From a virus, in IMG/VR virus record IMGVR_UViG_3300046694_000164, positions 1 to 62,545 of that record: 62,545 bases of DNA, one strand, 5' to 3'. This document shows, one piece after another, positions 6,521-13,831 of the stretch (position 1 is its first letter; each line of letters begins with the position of its first letter). Position numbers and translations under genes: made by a program. The notes under the pieces were generated by a model, which worked only from the letters and a program-made list of their open reading frames with translations, made no database searches and was not told where the DNA came from.

Positions 6521-7155
6521 GAAGCCCTCGCAAACATGCCGTGGATTTGCTTTTCTGCCAAGCGGCGAGCTTCAGATGCTTCCTCGATAGTGTCATATGT
6601 TCCGACAGCTATCTCCTTGCCGTTCACCTTAATGCGCGCCTGGAATCTGCCGCGCTTCATTCTAACGCCCTTAATGCCGGTTCTGCTGTCGGATCTGACG
6701 CGCGTATTCATGAGGTTCTGTGATCTTGTGGCTGCCCTCAGATTTATCAGCCTGTTATCGTTGCGCGCGCCGTTGATGTGGTCCACATCATCATCAGGCC
6801 AGTGGCCGTAAACCATCAGCCAAATCAACCTATGGGCCGCATAAAAAAGACCGTCGATCTGAACGCGAATATAGCCATTCGCCTGCACGGCGCCAGCTGG
6901 CGCTCCAGACTTCATCTTGCCACGGTCGATGCGCCACGTAAGTTCGCCTGTAGCCTCGTCATATAAAAGCAACTCGACCGCACGGTCGCGGGTGATTGCC
7001 CTTTCTCCGTTATCATTCGCCACCTTCCCGATTGCCGCGCCGAGCGCGCGCAATTCGGAAGGCACGTTGTCATTTGTCGGTCTGCTATTCGGTACGGCGG
7101 TGAGATCCTCGCCGCAGACGGACCAAGGCGTCCAGTTGTCGGTGTTCGGGGTCAT
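6517..7155 (-). CDS. HNH homing-type endonuclease with AP2 DNA-binding domain
   Basis: 212 residues. The N-terminal region carries two NDN peptides. The middle shows AAHRLIWLMVYGHWPDDDVDHINGARNDNRLINLRAAT, the HNH_3 metal-finger of phage homing endonucleases. The C-terminus (GIKGVRMKRGRFQARIKVNGKEIAVGTYDT) is an AP2 DNA-binding domain. Such genes are mobile and often sit between operon genes; here the gene overlaps both neighbours by four bases, so it is well settled. Confidence 0.85.
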   Translation of the reverse strand: MTPNTDNWTPWSVCGEDLTAVPNSRPTNDNVPSELRALGAAIGKVANDNGERAITRDRAVELLLYDEATGELTWRIDRGKMKSGAPAGAVQANGYIRVQIDGLFYAAHRLIWLMVYGHWPDDDVDHINGARNDNRLINLRAATRSQNLMNTRVRSDSRTGIKGVRMKRGRFQARIKVNGKEIAVGTYDTIEEASEARRLAEKQIHGMFARAS

Positions 7156-7523
7156 ACCCTCTCCTCTTCTTTCTTCTTCACGCGTTTCGGTTCTTCCGGC
7201 GCCGGTGCCAACGGCTGGCCCGGCACGAGCAACGCCCGCAGGCTGCCAATCCTGTCTTTCACCAACGGCCTGAAGCGGTCGGCTTTGAACGGCTGGTCGT
7301 CATATCCCCAGAACGGGCAGATGCCTCGGTCGATGCCATCGACGCGGATTCCCAGATACTCGCCGTCAAGGTAGTGGTTATAGATGCCGACCCATCGGAT
7401 TTTGTAGACTTGGTTCTCGACAAGCTCCGGCGTGATCGTGGTTTTCTGGCTTGGATCGTAGTCGGCTCGAACGCAGACGACTTCCATACCCACGTGGAAT
7501 TGCCATGCACCGTTGGTGGTCAT
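7152..7523 (-). CDS. Phage protein with GMEVVCV...Y-x-I-R motif, unknown
   Basis: 123 residues. The sequence WQFHVGMEVVCVRADYDP, then VYKIRWVGIYNHYLDGEYLGIRVDGI and ADRFRPLVKDRIGSLRALL, is typical of a small phage family that looks like an SH3-like beta barrel with a helical tail. The end is basic and glutamate-rich (PKRVKKKEEERV). It overlaps both neighbours by ATGA. No function is known to me. Confidence 0.55.
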   Translation of the reverse strand: MTTNGAWQFHVGMEVVCVRADYDPSQKTTITPELVENQVYKIRWVGIYNHYLDGEYLGIRVDGIDRGICPFWGYDDQPFKADRFRPLVKDRIGSLRALLVPGQPLAPAPEEPKRVKKKEEERV

Positions 7524-7822
7524 GCTGCCCTCCTCTCAAGTGCCGAACGCAAGCGTATATTCTCCTCCTGCAATTCGTCGATCTTCTGCCTCAGATACGC
7601 TTCGTGGAGGTCGTGGAATGATGTCTTGGTAAATGGCGGCGCCAATTGGACCGGCAACGCGTAGTGGTCTTTTTCAGTCGGTGTATATTTGTCCAAGACG
7701 CGGAACTCGTGGCTTGCCACATACTGCGCATCCCACGTTCCGGCCTTGTCTAGGATGCCGGTGTAGCCATTGCGCTCTGGGCATTCGAAGAGATCGCGCT
7801 TAAGTAGGGCATACTTGGTCAT
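7520..7822 (-). CDS. Hypothetical protein with C-terminal coiled coil
   Basis: 100 residues. The N-terminal two thirds contain a tyrosine-rich beta region (YALLKRDLFECPERNGYTG). The C-terminus YLRQKIDELQEENIRLRSAL is a clear heptad repeat that could mediate dimerisation. It shares stop/start overlaps with both flanking genes. No family recognised. Confidence 0.5.
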   Translation of the reverse strand: MTKYALLKRDLFECPERNGYTGILDKAGTWDAQYVASHEFRVLDKYTPTEKDHYALPVQLAPPFTKTSFHDLHEAYLRQKIDELQEENIRLRSALERRAA

Positions 7823-8028
7823 GCTGCCCTCCTATTCCAAGCGGCTACGGCAGCAGCCCTAGTTTCATGCAGGCATGTCTGCGCGCCGCACTCCGGTGAG
7901 ATGCCGTCGTCGCCCGCATCGCAGCAGATCCAGTCCGTGTTGCTCCATCCTGTATCATCTGGCCTGTGGTAGCTCTTGGCTGCGCTTCCGCAGTGTGGGC
8001 ACGGCAACAGGTCGCTGTCGTCAGCCAT
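7819..8028 (-). CDS. Lar-like zinc-ribbon protein
   Basis: 69 residues. Of two adjacent ATGs (8031 and 8028) the second has the better spacing to AGGAGG. The protein reads DLLPCPHCGSAAKSYHR, then WICCDAG, ECGAQTC and finishes AAVAAWNRRAA, the pattern of the Lar restriction-alleviation family: a CxxC zinc ribbon followed by the conserved A-W-N-x-R end. It is the second such protein in the genome. An anti-restriction role is inferred from the family. Confidence 0.65.
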   Translation of the reverse strand: MADDSDLLPCPHCGSAAKSYHRPDDTGWSNTDWICCDAGDDGISPECGAQTCLHETRAAAVAAWNRRAA

Positions 8029-8812
8029 CATGCGGCCTCCTGCTTCCACCAGTAAGCGCATCAAAAGTTGCGAGGAATTCCACCTCGGCCTGCTTCGGAG
8101 ACCAGCAACGGATACGCACGCCAAGCGGGTCATTATAACGAGACTGCCACGCCATCGGCGCGAGGTTGGCGGCGATCTCGTCCGCAATGATGCGGGTATC
8201 AGCTTCGTGCACTCCCCACGGCAGGCATGACGGCAGGCCAAAGCGCGGCGCTACTGCCTTCCGATAGATGTTATCTTCCGTCTCTCCGATGATTGGCGCC
8301 CTGCCTTTCACTGGCCGCCCCACGTCACCGAAGCCAGAAAGGCTTTCGGGCGCGTCGTGCAGTAGCCCGGCCAGCGCGGTCTGTGTGTCGTAGCGAGCCG
8401 CTAGGTATCGCGCGATCAGCGTGCAATGTTCGGCCACTGAGTAGTGTCGCTCCACTGCACCAGAGTAGCGGCAGATGTTCGCCAGACCATGCGCAACGCT
8501 CTCGATGAACACGTCTTCCGGTCTCGGATCGAACGGAAAGAACTTGCGGGCCGGGTAGATCTGGATGAACGGGCCGCGGCCTTGCAGACCGGAAATGCTG
8601 GCCGCATTGGGATTGTGGCGAGTGAGGCCGATATACTGGCCGCGTTTGAAGGGATTGTCTTTAGGGATGCTGTTGGCTGGCACTGCGCACCACCCAACCA
8701 ACTCATTATCATTCGCCGCGACAGGCGGCACGACTGGCTGCGCGCCGTAGCCTTCGACCATGAGCGTGTCGTCGGCGTTATAAGGTTCTGGCTGGAGACT
8801 TATAACCGACAT
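8021..8812 (-). CDS. HD-domain phosphohydrolase (YfbR-like nucleotidase type)
   Basis: 263 residues from the ATG at 8812 (GGAGG upstream), not from 8956. The HD signature is clear: HYSVAEHCTLIARYL (first His), ALAGLLHDAPESL (HD pair) and VHEADTRIIADEIAANL (last Asp). The preceding FFPFDPRPEDVFIESVAHGL is shared with phage 5'-nucleotidase-like HD proteins. It probably removes phosphate from deoxynucleoside monophosphates. With the DUF5664 protein it suggests nucleotide-pool editing. AANDN occurs near residue 33. Confidence 0.75.
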   Translation of the reverse strand: MSVISLQPEPYNADDTLMVEGYGAQPVVPPVAANDNELVGWCAVPANSIPKDNPFKRGQYIGLTRHNPNAASISGLQGRGPFIQIYPARKFFPFDPRPEDVFIESVAHGLANICRYSGAVERHYSVAEHCTLIARYLAARYDTQTALAGLLHDAPESLSGFGDVGRPVKGRAPIIGETEDNIYRKAVAPRFGLPSCLPWGVHEADTRIIADEIAANLAPMAWQSRYNDPLGVRIRCWSPKQAEVEFLATFDALTGGSRRPHDG

Positions 8813-8985
8813 CACGCGGCCTCCCTTTCTTCCCAGAAACGGCAGTGCTCCGCACCGACGCCCACTTCCCTCTCTGGATATCCGTCTCTGACCAGCGTAT
8901 CTTCCAGCGTTTCGCCCTCGTGCGGCTTGTACGGTTTGGGAAAGCCGTAGCGCCAACCGCTCGGCGGATCGTAGATTGTCGTCAT
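8812..8985 (-). CDS. Small hypothetical protein, 'IYDPPSGWRYGFPKPY' type
   Basis: 57 residues from the ATG at 8985, 4 bases after a GAGGAGA box. The sequence IYDPPSGWRYGFPKPYKP followed by ETLEDTLVRDGYP is a short conserved phage pattern without known function. Its stop shares one base with the start of the HD gene (TGATG). The region 8986-9040 upstream is a repetitive GGTGGTG-rich spacer with no gene. Confidence 0.6.
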   Translation of the reverse strand: MTTIYDPPSGWRYGFPKPYKPHEGETLEDTLVRDGYPEREVGVGAEHCRFWEEREAA

Positions 8986-9040
8986 TCTCAGTCTCCTCTG
9001 TGGTGGTGATGCCGCCGGTGGTGTCGGCGGTGGTGGTGAG

Positions 9041-9565
9041 TTAGGCAAGCGCAGTGCGACGCCGGTATGCGATAAAGCCAAATGCCAAAATGCTCATCCA
9101 AAGCTTCCCGACGATCTGACCTTCGATGAAGGCTAGAGATCCAAATGCGAGAAACAGGAACACAGCGCTGTCGATGACTGCTCCCGCCGCCCCGCTTGCG
9201 AGAACCGCAAGCCCTAGACGGCGCTCTCGCAAAGGCGCGTAGACTGCCAAGTCGGCCAACTCGGCAAGAAGGAAAGCCGCCACAGAGGCGAGCACCAGCG
9301 CCGGTGGCGCAACTAGCCACGCCAGAGCGCCGCCGATCACGATGGCTAACAGCGCCGCGCGTATCCCGCCCGCCTCGTGGACCATGTCGCGCAGCACCAT
9401 GGCAAGACCGACAAGTAGGACGCCAGACGGTGCGGTGAGGCCGAAGCCGACTGGCATGACGCACGGACCCGCAGCAAGGCAGGCTGTTCCGACATTGCCA
9501 ATCATCCAGTTTGCGGCGGGAACAGTGGCGGCAAAAGCCGCCACCAATAGAGCCAGCTTACGCAT
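9041..9565 (-). CDS. VUT/YhhQ-family membrane transporter (queuosine-precursor type)
   Basis: 174 residues with about five membrane helices. The pattern APSGVLLVGLAMVLRDMVHE, then FLLAELADLAVYAPLRER and GAAGAVIDSAVFLFLAFG, fits the vitamin/queuosine precursor transporter family (YhhQ/QPTR), whose members import preQ0 or preQ1 across the inner membrane. The conserved RDMVHE, ELADLAVY and DS-FLF positions are present. It lies one small gene away from the DpdA-like gene, so a role in supplying a 7-deazaguanine base for DNA modification is the natural reading; import of another heterocycle is possible. Confidence 0.75.
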   Translation of the reverse strand: MRKLALLVAAFAATVPAANWMIGNVGTACLAAGPCVMPVGFGLTAPSGVLLVGLAMVLRDMVHEAGGIRAALLAIVIGGALAWLVAPPALVLASVAAFLLAELADLAVYAPLRERRLGLAVLASGAAGAVIDSAVFLFLAFGSLAFIEGQIVGKLWMSILAFGFIAYRRRTALA

Positions 9566-9803
9566 AGCGATGCTGAGCCGGCGCGTTGGCGGGATCCGCG
9601 AGGTGCTTGCGCAGATCGGCAGCTAGCACCGGATTGGCTGCTTCCTTAAGATCGGCGTAAACGCCGAGTGCTTGGACGGCCTCTGGGTCGCTGCCATCAA
9701 AGGCCATAACCATGTATCGACGATCGGCAGAAATAGGCTTACCGTCGGTTCGTTCGATGATGAAGCGCGGCTCGTAGCCGCCAATATTAGCACGCGATGT
9801 CAT
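9558..9803 (-). CDS. Small hypothetical protein between transporter and DpdA-like gene
   Basis: 81 residues: PRFIIERTDGKPISADRRYMVMAFDGSDPEAVQALGVYADL, a conserved phage pattern resembling a single beta-hairpin-helix domain. It overlaps the end of the DpdA-like gene by 17 bases and the transporter start by 8, so the three are co-translated. Function unknown; its place between two likely modification genes makes an accessory role possible. Confidence 0.55.
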   Translation of the reverse strand: MTSRANIGGYEPRFIIERTDGKPISADRRYMVMAFDGSDPEAVQALGVYADLKEAANPVLAADLRKHLADPANAPAQHRYA

Positions 9804-10533
9804 GAAATAGGTCTCCTATGTTGTCGTTTGCCGGTTTCATTACCCACCGAGGCGGGCACTGTATGGCGTCGATCCGCCGAGCCATTCTTTCAGGGCATAC
9901 CTCGCTGCCCTTGTTCTTGAAATTTCTTGCAACGTTGGTGCTATCTGCGCTGGCGAACGGCCAGACGTCTCCGCACACGGCTAAGCCGCGAAGCATGTGG
10001 ATCCAAGGCAGATGGCCGAAATGGCGGATGAGCGCGTTGAAAGCTTCATCTACCCTTCTGGCCCACTTTTCGGAACCGACCTGCCAGTACGCACCGGCAG
10101 AGCCAAAACAGATTTTTCCAAAGCCCAACTCGACCAGGGCGATAAGATGCTCGATCGGCTCGTCGAGATGCCACACAACTGCCGCCACCTCCTTTCGGAA
10201 TGGCCACTGCTTTATGAGCGCGAGATTATCCTCGACGCCACCGCCGATGACGTCAGGAACGACGGCCCAGTGTGGATGCCCTAACTTAGGCTCAACCCAA
10301 GCATAGAACTTGGACCAATTAGTCTGAGCCTCTGCCTTCAACCCATTGGCTATCCGCGCCAAGCGACGCTTATAGAAAACGTACTCGCCATTATCCCACG
10401 CGATTGACTGCCCGTTAAGCAGGCACCACTCCGCATCGCCAGGATTCGCGAAAGAGACGCAGAAGTTCTTTCCGGCCATCTTCATCATTTCGGAGCGCGG
10501 CGTGAGCGGCGTTCCGTGGTAATGGATGGTCAT
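9787..10533 (-). CDS. dpdA: DpdA-like DNA guanine transglycosylase (TGT fold)
   Basis: 248 residues. Conserved segments in order: IHYHGTPLTP, FCVSFANPGD, SIAWDNGEYVFY (aligning with the substrate-binding Asp-Gly loop of tRNA-guanine transglycosylases), WAVVPDVIGGGVEDN, VWHLDEPIEHLIALVELGF, ICFGSAGAYW, PWIHMLRGLAV and FASADSTNVARN, whose Asp is the candidate nucleophile. This is the pattern of phage TGT paralogues (DpdA) that exchange guanine in DNA for a 7-deazaguanine such as preQ0. No queC/D/E or folE genes are seen, so precursor would come from the host or via the nearby transporter. The assignment is by motif memory. The C-terminus contains PANDN. Confidence 0.65.
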   Translation of the reverse strand: MTIHYHGTPLTPRSEMMKMAGKNFCVSFANPGDAEWCLLNGQSIAWDNGEYVFYKRRLARIANGLKAEAQTNWSKFYAWVEPKLGHPHWAVVPDVIGGGVEDNLALIKQWPFRKEVAAVVWHLDEPIEHLIALVELGFGKICFGSAGAYWQVGSEKWARRVDEAFNALIRHFGHLPWIHMLRGLAVCGDVWPFASADSTNVARNFKNKGSEVCPERMARRIDAIQCPPRWVMKPANDNIGDLFHDIAC

Positions 10534-10763
10534 GGTCTTCTCGTTTCTATTTCGACGCCCTGATGTGTCGCGATGATGACCTGTACGCCGCCCAACGCTG
10601 ATAACCTATCGGCCAAATCCTCCTGATGTGACGGGCCTGCGTCGCAGATGGCGCGAATCTTCTCGGCAAGTATTTTCCCCGGCGACGTTATCGTCAGGTC
10701 ATAAGTGACCGTCGTTTCGTCCGTTGGACAAACGCAGTTGAAGCGGTAGCGGTAGATGTTCAC
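10530..10763 (-). CDS. Small hypothetical protein
   Basis: 77 residues: IYRYRFNCVCPTDETTVTY, DLTITSPGKILAEKIRAIC and a short beta tail. The N-C-x-C-P segment and alternating hydrophobics suggest a small alpha/beta fold. It overlaps both neighbours by ATGA, consistent with the tight operon. No family function known to me. Confidence 0.5.
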   Translation of the reverse strand: MNIYRYRFNCVCPTDETTVTYDLTITSPGKILAEKIRAICDAGPSHQEDLADRLSALGGVQVIIATHQGVEIETRRP

Positions 10764-10942
10764 GCCGCCCTCCTCTGCTTTACGGTCTCGCCCAGCTTGA
10801 CGAAACCGATCGGCTGCTGCTGTGGTTTGTACGGGATTGGGGCTCCGTCAGGGCCTAGAATGCGGGAGACTTTCGGCTCCCATATGTCGCTCACGACGCG
10901 GGATGGTGATGACCATGCATCCGGGTTGTACCAGTCGCTCAC
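10760..10942 (-). CDS. Small hypothetical protein
   Basis: 60 residues, tryptophan-rich at the start (DWYNPDAWSS, DIWEPK) with IPYKPQQQPIGFVKLGETV at the end. GAGGAGGGCGGCGTG precedes the ATG. Similar short 'IGFxL' proteins occur in phages, but no role is known. Confidence 0.45.
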   Translation of the reverse strand: MSDWYNPDAWSSPSRVVSDIWEPKVSRILGPDGAPIPYKPQQQPIGFVKLGETVKQRRAA

Positions 10943-11598
10943 GCCGCCCTCCTCACTGGTTCGTTGTCATTCGCTGCGGCGGGCGGCTTCGGGTTGGAGT
11001 GGTGAACTCTGCCCGTCAACCACCCCCAATTCTTGCCCTTTGCTATGTCCGTAATCGTGCATCTGTGAACTCCGTATAGGTCAGCCAAATCTTGATGTGA
11101 CGACCCAGATGAGAGTAGGCGATCGATCTCGAAGACTTCGGGCTCCTTAAGTTTGTGAGTGCCGCACCTCTCGCCGCGGTTGTCAGTTCCATGGTCGACA
11201 CGATCCCAGTTGTTCTCCTTGGGGGTGGCCCACCTTAGATGGCGAGGACTGACGCACCCACGCTTCCCGTTCCCGCAAGCGTGGGCCGCCTCTGCCCGTT
11301 CGAACGGTGGATGGCCGTTTACGAGCTCACACATAACGCGATGAGCCTTTCGCGTCTTGCCCTCGTACTGGAGTTGCCCGTAGCCATGGGAATCGTCTCC
11401 GAATGGCCATTTAATGCACTCGTCAGTGTCGACTTCGACATGGTTGAAAAGCCATTCAACGACTTCGCCTCTCCTAGTCTGCAAGTATTCACCTCCAGCT
11501 AGAGGGTCGCCATGCTTGATCAGTCGCTGATAGTGAACATTGCAGAAGCCACGAGCCTCATGCTTTCGACCGCATCCGCTAATTTCGCACGTCCTCAA
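10939..11598 (-). CDS. HNH endonuclease with N-terminal zinc finger and C-terminal HTH
   Basis: 219 residues from the TTG at 11598, which overlaps the preceding stop (TTGA) and lies 7 bases after GGAGGA; a TTG at 11613 is less likely. An N-terminal Cys/His knot (CEISGCGRKHEARGFCNVHYQR) is followed by the HNH core (KAHRVMCELVNGHPP, HACGNGKRGCVSPRHLRWAT) and a helix-turn-helix (SSHQDLADLYGVHRCTITDIAKG). The tail reads AAANDNEPVRR. It is a probable homing endonuclease inserted in the accessory operon. Confidence 0.8.
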   Translation of the reverse strand: MRTCEISGCGRKHEARGFCNVHYQRLIKHGDPLAGGEYLQTRRGEVVEWLFNHVEVDTDECIKWPFGDDSHGYGQLQYEGKTRKAHRVMCELVNGHPPFERAEAAHACGNGKRGCVSPRHLRWATPKENNWDRVDHGTDNRGERCGTHKLKEPEVFEIDRLLSSGSSHQDLADLYGVHRCTITDIAKGKNWGWLTGRVHHSNPKPPAAANDNEPVRRAA

Positions 11599-12860
11599 GC
11601 TGCTATCCTCCAATCCACATTATCATTTGCCGCCTGCCTGGCTGTGCCCATGACACGAGCCGCCGACAGGATGACTCGGCCGTCCTCGCCGAAATTCTTG
11701 TGGTAGGTGATGACCTTTGCGGATCTGCCCGACAGCCAGTTTGAGCCGTAAGCATCCGGCGCCGCGAGCGTTTCGTGCTGCTCGACCTTCATCAAATCCG
11801 TCGTCTTGAGCTCGTCGGAATGCTTATGGCCAGTGTGGGCGTAGCTCAGGCTCGTGCGGCCATAGACCTTGCGGAACTTCCCGACGAGAATGGAATCGAC
11901 GTTCTTGACGCCGCGACGATGGCCGTGATGATAGAAGAGAGACACGTCACCGTGCTCGATCACGGAATAGGTGCCTGGATTGGTATCAACCCTGATCCTT
12001 GGCTCTTCGTCATAAAACGCAGCCATCATCTCCCGAAGCCAGACCTCGCCAGCCGGGTCGTGGTTGGCGTCGCACATGATCACGTCGACTTCCTCGTGCT
12101 TCTCGAGCAACATGCGAATGACCTTCCGCACGATGCGGATGGCGGCGCGAACCATCTTGGGGTAGCGCGAATCGCTGTCCAACAGGTGGCCGTGCTCGGG
12201 CGTTACGCTCTTGAACGAGTCGTAGTGAAGGAAGTCTCCAAGCTGCGCGAATACGGCGCGCTTTGCCGGTGGCGATTGGGCGATTGCCGATGCAAACCAA
12301 TCAATGATCAGCTGCTCGCCGATCCGTAAGTCATAATCGCCGCCGCGCGTTTCCTCATTCCATGCCAGCGCTCCGAGGTGATGGTCGGTGATGGTGTACT
12401 GGTTTAGCAGATCGTCGATCGTATGCGACGGCGCGGCCACCGGCTCAGCGCGCGGGATCTCCTCCTTGAAGGCCTCGACGGCCGCCCGCATGGCGGCAAG
12501 CTGTTGCTCAGAATCGGCTGTAGTCTTGATCCACTTGGCGACCTCCCTACCCTGCCCGTCAACCAGGGCGGAAACACCCTTTATGATCTGCCCAGCGGGT
12601 AGCGCGAACACTTCGCCCGGCGCCTTCGTCTGCTTCACCCACGAGCCGTCCTCGGCCTTACTAGCGACGCTCTTGATAGCGAACCCCGGAAGAACTGGCT
12701 TCGTGCCAAGCATGCCGCGCTCAGCGGCGACCCTGAGACGAGACTGAAAAGTAGTGCGCGACAGATGCAGCAAAGTAGCGGCGGACGTCTGTGAGCCCGT
12801 GGACGTGAAGGCGTCGGCCGCCTGTCTGGCGAGTTCGTCGCTTAGGGGTGGTGTAGGCAT
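11595..12860 (-). CDS. HTH domain plus calcineurin-like metallophosphoesterase
   Basis: 421 residues from the ATG at 12860 (GGAGGCGGT upstream). Residues 1-55 form a helix-turn-helix (QTSAATLLHLSRTTFQSRL). After a linker comes a binuclear metallophosphoesterase: ITDHHLGALAWNEE (D/H), GDFLHYDS, MCDANHDPAG (N-H-D), YHHGHRRG and AHTGHKHSDEL (final G-H-x-H). Phages carry many such HTH-phosphoesterase fusions of unknown substrate; DNA ends or cyclic nucleotides are options. The C-terminus is RQAANDNVDWRIAA. Confidence 0.8.
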   Translation of the reverse strand: MPTPPLSDELARQAADAFTSTGSQTSAATLLHLSRTTFQSRLRVAAERGMLGTKPVLPGFAIKSVASKAEDGSWVKQTKAPGEVFALPAGQIIKGVSALVDGQGREVAKWIKTTADSEQQLAAMRAAVEAFKEEIPRAEPVAAPSHTIDDLLNQYTITDHHLGALAWNEETRGGDYDLRIGEQLIIDWFASAIAQSPPAKRAVFAQLGDFLHYDSFKSVTPEHGHLLDSDSRYPKMVRAAIRIVRKVIRMLLEKHEEVDVIMCDANHDPAGEVWLREMMAAFYDEEPRIRVDTNPGTYSVIEHGDVSLFYHHGHRRGVKNVDSILVGKFRKVYGRTSLSYAHTGHKHSDELKTTDLMKVEQHETLAAPDAYGSNWLSGRSAKVITYHKNFGEDGRVILSAARVMGTARQAANDNVDWRIAA

Positions 12861-12913
12861 ACCGCCTCCGATGTTTGGGAAAAGTCTGGCCGCATTCGCG
12901 CGGCCGCAAGTGG

Positions 12914-13048
12914 TCAAAGCATGTCGCGCTTGACGATCTCTTTGCCGAGAAGTTCGCCGAGGTAGAACGGCCATCCCATCGATATCCAGAATTTGCCGGT
13001 CGCCGAGCAGAAGCCAGCCGCGACAAAAAAATAGATCGTCGCAGCCAT
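12914..13048 (-). CDS. Small one-helix membrane protein (44 aa)
   Basis: 44 codons. The ATG shares one base with the stop of the protease gene (TGATG). The sequence begins AATIYFFVAAGFCSATGKFW, a membrane segment, and continues ISMGWPFYLGELLGKEIVK. Its coupling to the periplasmic protease gene suggests it acts in the same membrane context, for example as anchor or partner. I recall similar short 'IYF...GxFWI...PYYLGEL' peptides in rhizobial phages, but no function. Confidence 0.6.
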   Translation of the reverse strand: MAATIYFFVAAGFCSATGKFWISMGWPFYLGELLGKEIVKRDML

Positions 13049-13704
13049 CAAACCCTCGCCATCAGATCACACACCGCCTGCGAGGGAACAATTGTCCCGT
13101 AACCCGTAAGCGTAGAAACCGGGCCGAACGGCGTCTGGATTGGCGCGCTAATGACGCCCACGGTAATCCCCACCAGTGCCCCCCCCTCGTCAAAGACGGG
13201 TCCGCCGGACTGGCCCATAACGGTCGTGAGGTCCGTGACCAGAATAGCTTTCCATGGCCCGAGCTTGCGGACCTCGCCAGAGATGCGACCGTAGGACGAG
13301 ACAAACTCGAGACTGAGTGGGTTTCCGATCGCTCGGATATCCTCGCCGACATGGGCGTAGCGGCAAGCCAGCGTGGCTGCACCGATACCAGTTCCGTCAG
13401 TGCGGAGGAGCGCGATATCATACTCTTTGTTGAGCCAGAGCACCTCGGCGGGATGAAACTTGCCGCCCGCTGTCTTAAGTTGGATGGTCTTCGCGCCGTC
13501 GGCAACATGGCCGGCCGTAATCACATAGCCGTCGCCGATGTGGACGCCGGAGCCGTGGCCTCGATCAGTGTCGACATAGACGACGGAAGCGTCGGTGACA
13601 GCGGGCGCCGGAGGTGGCGCACTGGGTGTCGCGATGGCAACTCCGCCGAAAATAACGACGGTAAGCGCAAGCAATGCGATCGCGGCCCATCTATAATATC
13701 TCAT
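13048..13704 (-). CDS. Membrane-anchored trypsin-like serine protease
   Basis: 218 residues. An N-terminal signal/anchor (IALLALTVVIFGGVAIA) is followed by a periplasmic protease domain with the full triad: His in GYVITAGHVADG, Asp in YDIALLRTDG, Ser in MGQSGGPVFDEGG. There is no PDZ domain, unlike DegP/DegQ. It is the first gene after the operator-promoter at 13791-13813 and so heads the leftward operon. A role in processing an envelope protein, or in superinfection exclusion, is possible. Confidence 0.85.
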   Translation of the reverse strand: MRYYRWAAIALLALTVVIFGGVAIATPSAPPPAPAVTDASVVYVDTDRGHGSGVHIGDGYVITAGHVADGAKTIQLKTAGGKFHPAEVLWLNKEYDIALLRTDGTGIGAATLACRYAHVGEDIRAIGNPLSLEFVSSYGRISGEVRKLGPWKAILVTDLTTVMGQSGGPVFDEGGALVGITVGVISAPIQTPFGPVSTLTGYGTIVPSQAVCDLMARV

Positions 13705-13790
13705 CTTGTCTCCTCTGCTGTGGTGAGTGCGAGGACGACCGTTGGTAGCGGTCGCAGCTTGCTAGTTGGTGGCTAGCATCCGTGACCTTG

Positions 13791-13813
13791 ATGTAAACTT
13801 ACAAATTTGTCAA
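13791..13813 (-). promoter_or_regulatory. Operator-B promoter element, copy 1
   Basis: On the minus strand this reads TTGACAAATTTGTAA followed by GTTTACAT. The TTGACA box is embedded in the palindrome ACAAATTTGT (13801-13810). The same 23-base block occurs at 39203-39225 and 49129-49151. It lies about 90 bases upstream of the protease start and probably drives the leftward operon 13704-5854. A standard -10 box is not clear. Confidence 0.65.
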
Positions 13814-13831
13814 GGAAATGTGTGGACGGCG

